The notes under the pieces were generated by a model. The model did not search any database. It was not told where the DNA came from and saw only the letters and a list, made by a program, of their open reading frames with translations. A stretch of 15,041 bases of DNA from an uncultured Acidimicrobiaceae bacterium (lineage in GTDB: Bacteria; Actinomycetota; Acidimicrobiia; Acidimicrobiales; RAAP-2): contig CALAYR010000107.1 of assembly GCA_937894805.1 (NCBI GenBank), positions 1 to 15,041 on the forward strand. The letters run 5' to 3'. Position numbers and translations under genes: made by a program. This document shows, piece after piece, positions 7,547 to 13,511 of the stretch; the stretch's first letter is position 1; each line of letters opens with the position of its first letter.

Positions 7547-8591
7547 GCTGGGCCTCCACGCTCAGACGACCTGCGAGCTGCTCAGAAACGACATCGGCCG
7601 CGGCAATCGCTTCGCCGTACTTCATGCGTGTCGGACCTAGGAGCCCGACCGCACCGGCGTTCTGACCGTCAATCGTTAACGGGGCCACCACGACAGCACA
7701 CTCGGCCAGAGGTAGATAGCCGTGTTCGGAACCAATTGAGACCGAGGCGCCACGCTGGAGTAGATCCTTAAAGAGCGAGACGATCACGAGTTGCTTTTCC
7801 AGTACATCCAACACTTGACGCGTTGTCTCCAGCGTGTCGAAGGAGTCGGCCACTTTGGCAGTGCCTCCCACAAAGACCTGCTCACCCTCGGCGTCGGCCG
7901 CTTCGTTCCAGATTGCCTCGACGGCGTGACGTACGAGTCGGGCTGGGTTGCTTTCCACGGCCGGGAGCTCAAAACGATCGCGCACGGTCGTCCCGATGAG
8001 GAGCGCCTTGAGCTGCTGGGCCGCATCGGAGACATCTTGGGTGGACACATCAAAGTCGAGCGAGACGTTCAACTTCTGAACGTCCATATCCGACATCGTG
8101 AGGACAATGAGAATGCGCCGTTCACCAAAATCAACGAGGTGGGCATCGCGAACGGTGGTGTTGATATGGCCGGGACCAACGATCACGGCCGGGTACCGCG
8201 TGACATCGGAGAGCTTGGTGGAAATCTGTTCGTAGACCGACTTCAGTTCACCCTGCACCGAGCCGATGAACGTGCTGAGCTGCTGAACCTTGGGCGGCGA
8301 CAACTTGCCACGCCCGAGGTGGTCGACAAAGTAGCGGTAACCCTTCTCGGTCGGCACGCGACCGGCCGACGTGTGGGGCTGGTGGAGATACCCGGACCGT
8401 TCCAGTGCCACCAGCTCACTGCGAATCGTGGCCGGTGAGGCCGAAATACCGGCCGAGTCGTGAATTGTCTGCGATCCAACGGGATGGGCCGTGTCGATGT
8501 GGGCCGTAACGACGGCGGCCAAGACGGCGGCCTTGCGAGCATCCATGTCATCGGCTGATTCTGGTGTGGTGAGTGGGGCGCGGCGAGTCAC
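7539..8591 (-). CDS. hrcA: Heat-inducible transcription repressor HrcA
   Basis: A 350-residue HrcA. The N-terminal winged-helix region (about 17-90) holds the family signature ASPATIRSELVALE (51-64) followed by GYLHQPHTSAGRVPT (67-81) and GYRYFVD (84-90). The GAF-like dimerisation and inserted domains follow, ending with the conserved VGLLGPTRMKY (about 316-326). HrcA binds CIRCE operators to repress chaperone genes and is kept active by GroEL. The start is a GTG with a strong AGAAGGAGG Shine-Dalgarno at 8604-8596, 4 nt upstream; an internal ATG at codon 16 has no such support. A CIRCE-like inverted repeat lies immediately upstream, so autoregulation is very likely. It heads the long minus-strand chain. 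Confidence 0.97.
   Translation of the reverse strand: MTRRAPLTTPESADDMDARKAAVLAAVVTAHIDTAHPVGSQTIHDSAGISASPATIRSELVALERSGYLHQPHTSAGRVPTEKGYRYFVDHLGRGKLSPPKVQQLSTFIGSVQGELKSVYEQISTKLSDVTRYPAVIVGPGHINTTVRDAHLVDFGERRILIVLTMSDMDVQKLNVSLDFDVSTQDVSDAAQQLKALLIGTTVRDRFELPAVESNPARLVRHAVEAIWNEAADAEGEQVFVGGTAKVADSFDTLETTRQVLDVLEKQLVIVSLFKDLLQRGASVSIGSEHGYLPLAECAVVVAPLTIDGQNAGAVGLLGPTRMKYGEAIAAADVVSEQLAGRLSVEAQRG
7553..7557 (-). promoter_or_regulatory. Shine-Dalgarno GGAGG deciding the dnaJ GTG start
   Basis: GGAGG on the minus strand, 6 nt before the GTG at 7546-7544 and inside the 3' end of hrcA. It supports independent initiation of DnaJ as well as coupling to hrcA. Confidence 0.75.
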
Positions 8592-8595
8592 GGAT

Positions 8596-8604
8596 CCTCC
8601 TTCT
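8596..8604 (-). promoter_or_regulatory. Shine-Dalgarno AGAAGGAGG of hrcA
   Basis: A strong purine-rich ribosome-binding site 4 nt before the hrcA GTG at 8591. It decides this start over the internal ATG at codon 16. Its first bases overlap the downstream arm of the CIRCE-like site, so repressor binding or an RNA hairpin there could both limit expression. Confidence 0.75.
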
Positions 8605-8630
8605 GGCAGTCAATCCTACCGAGTGCCAGA
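8602..8630 (-). promoter_or_regulatory. CIRCE-like HrcA operator upstream of hrcA
   Basis: On the minus strand the site reads CTGGCACTC, 9 nt spacer, GACTGCCAG. The arms (8629-8621 and 8611-8603) pair at 8 of 9 positions, and one more T-A pair extends each side. The CIRCE consensus is TTAGCACTC-N9-GAGTGCTAA; the two arms match it at 7 and 6 of 9 positions and the spacer length is exact. The downstream arm abuts and slightly overlaps the hrcA Shine-Dalgarno. The spacer contains TAGGAT (8618-8613), a plausible -10 box. Position, spacing and the gene it precedes make this a convincing, though divergent, HrcA operator. Confidence 0.82.
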
Positions 8631-8722
8631 GAAATCGTGCTTACTGAATCCCGGCGCCATTGAGGGGAATTGGCCCTCTCCACCACAAAACTTGGCGACT
8701 AGAGACGGTGAGCGCGAGGCGA

Positions 8723-10528
8723 CTAGTCCTCGAGTTTGAGGGCGGCCACGAAGGCCTCTTGCGGCACTTCGACCCGGCCAATGTTCTTCATGCGCTTCTT
8801 ACCTTCTTTTTGCTTCTCCAGAAGCTTGCGCTTTCGAGTGATGTCACCGCCGTAACACTTGGCGAGCACGTCTTTGCGAATGGCTTTCACCGTTTCACGG
8901 GCAATGATGCGCCCCCCGATGGCCGCCTGGATCGGCACGTCGAACATCTGACGGGGAATCAGTTCCTTGAGGCGCTCGGCCATCCGACGTCCGTAGTACT
9001 CGGCGTTGGACTTATGAACAATGGTCGAAAAGGCGTCCACGGCCGCCCCATTAATGAGGAGGTCAACTCGGACGAGCTGGCTCGTGATGTACTCACCGGG
9101 TTCGTAGTCCAAACTGGCGTAGCCCTTGGTGCGACTCTTCAGAGCGTCAAAGAAGTCAATAACGACTTCGGCCAGAGGAATCTTGTAGCGAATCTCCACT
9201 CGTTCGACGGAGAGATAGTCCATCTTGGTCATCTCACCACGACGGGACTGACAGAGATCCATGACGGCACCGAGGTACTCCGAGGGCGTGAGTATCGATA
9301 TCTCGAGCATTGGCTCGTCGATGTGATCGATGCGACTGGTTTCGGGCATCTCGGTGGGGTTATCGATGTACTGCTCGGAACCATCGGTGAGATAGGCCCG
9401 ATAGACCACCGAGGGGGCGGTGGCAATAATCGAGAGATTGAATTCACGCTCGAGGCGCTCTCGCACAATTTCCATGTGGAGTAGACCGAGAAAGCCGCAG
9501 CGAAAGCCAAAACCGAGAGCGTGCGAGGTCTCCGGTTCAAAGGTGATGCTGGCGTCGTTGAGTTTCAGCTTGTCGAGGGAGTCCCGCAGGTCGGGCAGGT
9601 CATCGCCGTCGATGGGGTAGATGCCGCAAAAGACCATCGGCTTGGGGTCTTGGTAGCCGTCCAGAGGCTCGGTGGCCGGCCGCACGGCGTCGGTGACGGT
9701 CTCACCGGACTTGGCCGAACCGACTTCCTTAATGCCGGCAATCAGGTAGCCCACTTCACCGGGACCGAGGGCCGGGAGGGGCAGCATCGCCGGCGTGCGC
9801 TTGCCGATCTCTTCAATGTCGTAGTTGTTGCCCGCCTGCATTAAGCGAATCTTCTGGTTGGCCCGCAAGGTGCCCTCCATGATGCGAACTGAAGAGATCA
9901 CGCCACGGTACTGATCGAAGTGGGAGTCAAAGATGAGACCCCGCAATGGAGCCTCGGGGTCCCCCTGGGGTGCGGGGATACGGTCCACGATGGCGCGTAA
10001 CAACTCGGGCACGCCGACACCCGTCTTGGCCGAGATGGTCAAGATCTGATCGGAGGGAATACCCAAAACTCGGTCGAGCTCCTCGCGGCAACGGTCGGGG
10101 TCGGCCGCCGGCAGGTCTATCTTGTTCAGAACGGCGACAATCTCCAAGTTGTTTTCAATGGCCTGATAACAGTTGGCCAACGTTTGGGCCTGAATACCCT
10201 GACTGGCGTCGACGAGGAGAACGGCCCCCTCACAGGCGGCGAGTGATCGCGATACTTCGTAACCAAAGTCCACGTGGCCGGGTGTGTCGATGAGGTGCAG
10301 GATGTGACCTTCGAACTCGACCCGAACGTTTTGGGCCTTGATGGTGATACCCCGCTCCCGTTCAATATCCATGGAGTCGAGGTACTGGGCCCGCATATTG
10401 CGCGAGTCGACGGCGTGCGTGATTTCCAGGATGCGGTCCGACAGCGTCGACTTGCCGTGGTCAATGTGGGCAATAATCGAGAAATTTCGGATTTTCGACT
10501 GGTCGAGCGGAGTAAAAGGAGTGGCCAC
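8723..10528 (-). CDS. lepA: Elongation factor 4, ribosome back-translocating GTPase LepA
   Basis: A 601-residue LepA/EF4 of normal length. The G domain has AHIDHGKST (20-28), RGITI (59-63), DTPGHVDF (81-88) and NKIDLP (135-140). The LepA-specific C-terminal domain is complete, with YGGDITRKRKLLEKQKEGKKRMK close to the end. LepA acts on translating or assembling ribosomes in the cytoplasm. The GTG start gives MATPFTPLDQSKIRNF, matching the usual LepA N terminus, and an in-frame TAG at 10543-10541 excludes longer forms. There is no Shine-Dalgarno at proper distance; an AGGAGG lies too far upstream (about 27 nt). A TAGCCT box 9 nt before the GTG suggests an almost leaderless transcript. It is divergent from rpsT, a pairing common in Actinobacteria. 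Confidence 0.97.
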   Translation of the reverse strand: MATPFTPLDQSKIRNFSIIAHIDHGKSTLSDRILEITHAVDSRNMRAQYLDSMDIERERGITIKAQNVRVEFEGHILHLIDTPGHVDFGYEVSRSLAACEGAVLLVDASQGIQAQTLANCYQAIENNLEIVAVLNKIDLPAADPDRCREELDRVLGIPSDQILTISAKTGVGVPELLRAIVDRIPAPQGDPEAPLRGLIFDSHFDQYRGVISSVRIMEGTLRANQKIRLMQAGNNYDIEEIGKRTPAMLPLPALGPGEVGYLIAGIKEVGSAKSGETVTDAVRPATEPLDGYQDPKPMVFCGIYPIDGDDLPDLRDSLDKLKLNDASITFEPETSHALGFGFRCGFLGLLHMEIVRERLEREFNLSIIATAPSVVYRAYLTDGSEQYIDNPTEMPETSRIDHIDEPMLEISILTPSEYLGAVMDLCQSRRGEMTKMDYLSVERVEIRYKIPLAEVVIDFFDALKSRTKGYASLDYEPGEYITSQLVRVDLLINGAAVDAFSTIVHKSNAEYYGRRMAERLKELIPRQMFDVPIQAAIGGRIIARETVKAIRKDVLAKCYGGDITRKRKLLEKQKEGKKRMKNIGRVEVPQEAFVAALKLED

Positions 10529-10581
10529 GGTGGATTCAGGCTACCCGCCTATCCCTCCTGAAATATGCGTGCTCCCAGAAC

Positions 10582-10590
10582 TGCTAGCAT
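10582..10590 (+). promoter_or_regulatory. Candidate extended -10 promoter element of rpsT
   Basis: TGCTAGCAT fits an extended -10 (TGn followed by TAnnnT). No good -35 is seen at 16-18 nt upstream. A start about 7 nt downstream would give an rpsT leader of roughly 40 nt that begins almost at the hairpin of 10601-10615. Motif-only call. Confidence 0.4.
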
Positions 10591-10600
10591 TTCATAGCCC

Positions 10601-10615
10601 GCCGGGAAGTCCGGC
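10601..10615 (+). repeat. Hairpin in the rpsT leader
   Basis: GCCGG and CCGGC arms separated by the 5-nt loop GAAGT form a perfect 5-bp GC-only stem, 22 nt before the rpsT start codon. It could be a leader structure in rpsT mRNA. No T run follows, so it is not an intrinsic terminator. Function is unknown. Confidence 0.4.
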
Positions 10616-10637
10616 CTGTCGTTATTGAGGTTTTCAC

Positions 10638-10898
10638 GTGGCGAATATTAAGAGCCAAATTAAGCGCATCCGGACGAACGAGATTTCTCGTCTGCGTAAC
10701 AAGGCTGTGAAGTCAGAAGTCCGCACCCGTATCAAGAGTGCCGTGGCCGCTGCTGGAACCGAGAACGAGGAAGCGGCATTGCGTCTCGCCATCCAGCGTC
10801 TCGACAAGGCCGTCTCGAAGGGCGTCATTCACAAGAATCAGGCTGCCAACCGTAAGAGCGGCTTGATGAAGCGCGTTGCGGCTCTAAAGAACGCCTAG
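10638..10898 (+). CDS. rpsT: Small ribosomal subunit protein bS20
   Basis: An 86-residue basic protein matching S20 over its full length, from MANIKSQIKRIRTNE through HKNQAANRKSGLMKRVAALKNA. S20 is a primary 16S rRNA-binding protein made of three long helices near the bottom of the 30S body. The GTG start has GAGG (10627-10630) 7 nt upstream and gives the conserved MANIKS terminus. It is a single-gene plus-strand unit between divergent lepA and convergent holA; its TAG overlaps the holA stop by 4 nt in the palindrome CTAG. In E. coli S20 represses its own translation; a leader hairpin here (10601-10615) might serve something similar, which is speculation. Confidence 0.98.
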   Translation: MANIKSQIKRIRTNEISRLRNKAVKSEVRTRIKSAVAAAGTENEEAALRLAIQRLDKAVSKGVIHKNQAANRKSGLMKRVAALKNA

Positions 10899-11878
10899 CG
10901 CCTACCCGCTCCCTCGCTCATTTTGGCGAGACGGGCAACCAAAATTTCCATCACCAAAGTCGGCTCGAGCGCTGTCGCCCCCTTGAGGTCGATATCGGCC
11001 TGAGCGACAAGTTGGAGTGCGCGGGCCACTCGATCGGTCCCGAGCGCGTTAAAGGTTCCCAGGAGTTTCTTGGCCGGATACTCCTTGATGCCCAATAGTG
11101 CGACTACGGCAGCGGTCGTCGCCGCTCCCGAGTTTTGCAGCTGTGCCAGGCGGAGATAGTGGCGCTGCAGAATGCCGACCACCTGCACTGGAACTCGCCC
11201 TTCGGAGTCGAGCATCCGCCGAGCCGTCTTGACGGCCTCGGCCGTGCGACCGCGATCGATGCAGTCGGTGAGGTCCCATTCGGGCACGTTGCCCAGAGCC
11301 CCGAGGTAGGGCTCGATTTCGGCGAAACCGATCTTGGTGTCGCCAAAGACGGACCACAGAGTCCGGGCGAGGGCGTCGACGCGTTCAACTTCCTCGCCAA
11401 TGCGATCCATGATGGGGCCGATGGCGGCCGGATCCACGCGGAGGTTGTTGTCGCGGAGCTTCTCCTTGACGAAGGACTCCCCCTCTTTGAATCCGACGGT
11501 GGTGTCAATAGTGCGACCCACGACTTTTAGGAGAGCGTGGCTCTTCGTCGTCGTACCGGCCACGATCAGGGTTACTTCCGGAACGGGTGATTCAATCCAC
11601 TTCGCGAGGACCTCAACGTTGGCCTTAGCTAGCGCGTAGGCGTTGCGAACGACGACAACTCGATGCGGCACCAAAAATGGCGGCGTGTTTAGCGCCGTCA
11701 CGATGCGCTGGACGAAGCTCTCTCGTTCGTCGGGCGTCAACGTGTCGTCATTGACCGTGAAGTCCTCCAGTGCCATGGCCGGGTCGAGACCATTGAGCGT
11801 CTCGACCACGAGGGTGTGCAACGCGTCATTGACGATGATTTCGTTATTGCCGAACAGGCCAATGGCCGAATCAGTCAC
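10895..11878 (-). CDS. holA: DNA polymerase III, delta subunit (clamp-loader subunit HolA)
   Basis: A 327-residue delta subunit. It opens the beta clamp as part of the clamp loader. Recognisable parts are the start IGLFGNNEIIVNDAL (6-20), the stretch PPFLVPHRVVVVRNAYAL (66-83) that corresponds to the PFFGERRLVVV-type segment of the family, and the C-terminal collar region with GILQRHYLRLAQLQ. Sequence conservation of delta is low in general, so context helps: holA next to divergent or convergent rpsT is a frequent bacterial arrangement. I choose the GTG at 11878 because GAGG lies 6 nt upstream (11888-11885) and the protein then begins at the conserved domain; an ATG at 11911 would add 11 unconserved residues and a long overlap with folP. 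The chosen start overlaps the folP stop by 8 nt. Confidence 0.9.
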   Translation of the reverse strand: MTDSAIGLFGNNEIIVNDALHTLVVETLNGLDPAMALEDFTVNDDTLTPDERESFVQRIVTALNTPPFLVPHRVVVVRNAYALAKANVEVLAKWIESPVPEVTLIVAGTTTKSHALLKVVGRTIDTTVGFKEGESFVKEKLRDNNLRVDPAAIGPIMDRIGEEVERVDALARTLWSVFGDTKIGFAEIEPYLGALGNVPEWDLTDCIDRGRTAEAVKTARRMLDSEGRVPVQVVGILQRHYLRLAQLQNSGAATTAAVVALLGIKEYPAKKLLGTFNALGTDRVARALQLVAQADIDLKGATALEPTLVMEILVARLAKMSEGAGRR

Positions 11879-12734
11879 CGCGCACCTCGAGCAGTCGCTG
11901 AACGGCGTCACGCACCCGAACAGTGCCGGCCACGTCGTGGACCCGCAGGATTCGACAGCCCGCGGTGATGCCCAGTGCCGAGGCAGCCAGGGTTGGTTCG
12001 CGACGCTCAGTAACGGGCAGATCGAACATCGCCCCCAAAAAGGTCTTGTTGGACGCTGAAAGGAGGAAGGGATAGCCCAGTGCGGCGAACTCGGCCGAAT
12101 CGCGAAGAAGTTGCAGTGACTGCCCCGCCGTCTTACCCAGGTCTAAGCCGGCATCGAGAATGATCCGGTCCGGGGCCACGCCGGCCGCTAGCGCCCGATC
12201 GCGTCGCTCCAGAAGGAACTCCCTCACCGAGGCCGTGACGTCGTCGTACTCCGGGTTGGGGTCGGCCACGCGGGGACGCAGGCGAATGTGGGTCGCCACA
12301 ACCGTGGCACCGGCACGAGCCGCCACCGGCAAATAGTTGTCGTCGCCGAAACCACTGATGTCGTTACCGATAACGGCACCAACACCAAAGCAGGCTTCGG
12401 CCACCGAGGCGCGCCACGTGTCCACGCTGACGGGGGTATCGAAACGTCGGCGGAGCTCTTCGACGGCCGGCACGACCCGCTCGAGCTCTTCGGCTTCGCC
12501 AACCTCTTCACCCGGTCCGGCCTTCACGCCACCAACGTCGAGCAAATCGGCTCCGTCGAGTACTAACTGTTCAGCCCGAGCCAGAAAGGCGTCGAGATCA
12601 AAAGTGGCGGCCGGGGCGAAGAAGGAGTCCTTCGTTCGATTCAAGATTCCCATCACCAACGCTCGGTGCGTTACGTCAACGACCTGTTCACCGAGCCGCA
12701 TCACGAGCGGCGCGGTCGGGACGTAGGGCTTCAT
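11871..12734 (-). CDS. folP2: Dihydropteroate synthase homologue, FolP2 type (catalytic function doubtful)
   Basis: A 287-residue TIM-barrel protein of the pterin-binding/DHPS family. DHPS joins pABA to a pterin pyrophosphate in folate synthesis. Pterin-site residues look preserved: N32 in GILNRTKDSF, D105 in SVDTWR, N124 in IGNDISG, D194 in LDAGLDLGK, K230 in SASNK, and R264 and H266 in RVHDV. However the pABA-binding loop, normally GGESTRPG, reads GGVKAGPG (68-75), and NVTPDSF is NRTKDSF. As I recall it, mycobacterial FolP2 (Rv1207) carries the same GGVKAGPG, NRTPDSF, SVDTWRA and SNK features, and that protein is reported to lack DHPS activity. I infer a FolP2-like protein of unknown reaction, not the folate enzyme. 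The ATG shares one base with the upstream stop (TAATG) and lacks a Shine-Dalgarno. Confidence 0.85.
   Translation of the reverse strand: MKPYVPTAPLVMRLGEQVVDVTHRALVMGILNRTKDSFFAPAATFDLDAFLARAEQLVLDGADLLDVGGVKAGPGEEVGEAEELERVVPAVEELRRRFDTPVSVDTWRASVAEACFGVGAVIGNDISGFGDDNYLPVAARAGATVVATHIRLRPRVADPNPEYDDVTASVREFLLERRDRALAAGVAPDRIILDAGLDLGKTAGQSLQLLRDSAEFAALGYPFLLSASNKTFLGAMFDLPVTERREPTLAASALGITAGCRILRVHDVAGTVRVRDAVQRLLEVRGD
11885..11888 (-). promoter_or_regulatory. Shine-Dalgarno GAGG deciding the holA GTG start
   Basis: GAGG on the minus strand, 6 nt ahead of the GTG at 11878-11876 and inside the end of the folP-like gene. It favours this start over the ATG at 11911. Confidence 0.55.
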
Positions 12735-13438
12735 TAGTACAGACGATTGGCGAGACGGCGGCGGTAGACGACGAAGCGTGGGTCTTCGGGGCCGAGCGCA
12801 TCGAGGATCTCGAGCAGCTTGGCCCGATCGGCCTCATCGGCGATCCCACTCTCCAACAGTGTGTCGAGCGTGGCGTCAAGGTCACCGGCGATATCGATAC
12901 CGGCCTTAGCAATGCGGGCCCGGGCCAACAGTGTGGCGAAGACCGCACTCGTGGCGTAGGGCTCCAGCAGAATGAGAACGTCTTCGAATCGATTCTCGTT
13001 CAACCAGAGCGTGGCGAGTGCCGTGAGTACATCGACGTTGGATGGATCGAGGGCCATTGCTTGGGTCAGGGAGGCTTCGTCGCCCTGAGCGATCAACGCG
13101 GCGAGTGGCGAAGAGGCGGGAGCAAACTCGGCCAACCAGGCGCGGATCTCGTTCTCCGGCTTCGCCCCGACGAACTGGGAAACAATCTTGCCCTCCACGA
13201 TGGCAAAGACCGCGGGGATGCTCTGCACTTGGAAGGCTTGTGAGACGCGCTGATTGGCGTCGACATCGACCTTGGCGAGAACGACCCCACCGTTGGTTTC
13301 GTCGATGACCTTTTCGAGGATTGGTCCGAGCGTCTTGCAGGGACCGCACCATTCGGCCCACAGGTCGACAACAACGGGGGTCGTCATGGAGCGCTCCATG
13401 ACCTCTTGGCTAAACGTGGCGTCAGTGACATCAATCAC
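12734..13438 (-). CDS. Thioredoxin-TPR fusion protein (CnoX/YbbN-like)
   Basis: A 234-residue cytoplasmic protein. Residues 1-105 are a thioredoxin domain with the active site WCGPCK (30-35) and cis-proline SIPAVF (73-78). The rest is helical, with TPR-like repeats (about 109-230), as in E. coli CnoX (YbbN). CnoX is a holdase and redox-protective chaperone that works with GroEL and DnaK; the E. coli protein lacks the CxxC pair, whereas this one keeps it and may be an active oxidoreductase. No signal peptide is seen. The GTG start has no Shine-Dalgarno; a TAGGCT box ends 6 nt before it, consistent with a leaderless mRNA. It leads an operon with the FolP2-like gene and holA. Confidence 0.9.
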   Translation of the reverse strand: MIDVTDATFSQEVMERSMTTPVVVDLWAEWCGPCKTLGPILEKVIDETNGGVVLAKVDVDANQRVSQAFQVQSIPAVFAIVEGKIVSQFVGAKPENEIRAWLAEFAPASSPLAALIAQGDEASLTQAMALDPSNVDVLTALATLWLNENRFEDVLILLEPYATSAVFATLLARARIAKAGIDIAGDLDATLDTLLESGIADEADRAKLLEILDALGPEDPRFVVYRRRLANRLY

Positions 13439-13511
13439 GACTTCAGCCTAACGGTGCGGTTCTCGAGGGGGCGGAAGTAGGGGGTGAAAATCGCAACTAA
13501 TCTCGCCATCT
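13439..13511. promoter_or_regulatory. Divergent promoter region with two candidate leaderless -10 boxes
   Basis: 73 bp between the thioredoxin-TPR gene (minus) and the kinase gene (plus). The minus-strand box TAGGCT (13450-13445) is followed by 6 nt and the GTG; the plus-strand box TAATCT (13498-13503) is followed by 8 nt and the ATG. Neither gene has a well-placed Shine-Dalgarno and no good -35 is visible. Motif-based inference only. Confidence 0.4.

Larger units (their letters stand above)
8592..8722. other. lepA-hrcA intergenic region (longest gap in the window)
   Basis: 131 bp containing the hrcA Shine-Dalgarno and CIRCE-like operator at its hrcA end. The rest holds a short GAGGG/CCCTC inverted repeat (8662-8666 with 8674-8678, 7-nt loop) without a following T run, so I do not call it a terminator. 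In many other bacteria hemW sits between lepA and hrcA; no reading frame of that size fits here. Confidence 0.7.

Noticed and set aside
8662..8678. GAGGG/CCCTC inverted repeat after lepA as a terminator
   Set aside because: The stem is only 5 bp and no T run follows on either strand.
8660..9484. Plus-strand open frame of 274 codons opposite lepA
   Set aside because: It lies antisense to fully conserved LepA domains, has no family resemblance and is explained by codon bias leaving few stops on the other strand.
10552..10560. AGGAGG on the minus strand as the lepA ribosome-binding site
   Set aside because: It is about 27 nt from the GTG start and an in-frame TAG prevents an earlier start, so the distance is too great.
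10913..10930. CTCGC/GCGAG inverted repeat just after rpsT as a terminator
   Set aside because: The stem is 5 bp with an 8-nt loop, lacks a T run and lies within conserved holA coding sequence; kept only as a weak possibility.
11879..11911. Longer HolA starting at the ATG at 11911
   Set aside because: The extra 11 residues are unlike the family, no Shine-Dalgarno precedes that ATG, and the GTG at 11878 has GAGG at good distance.
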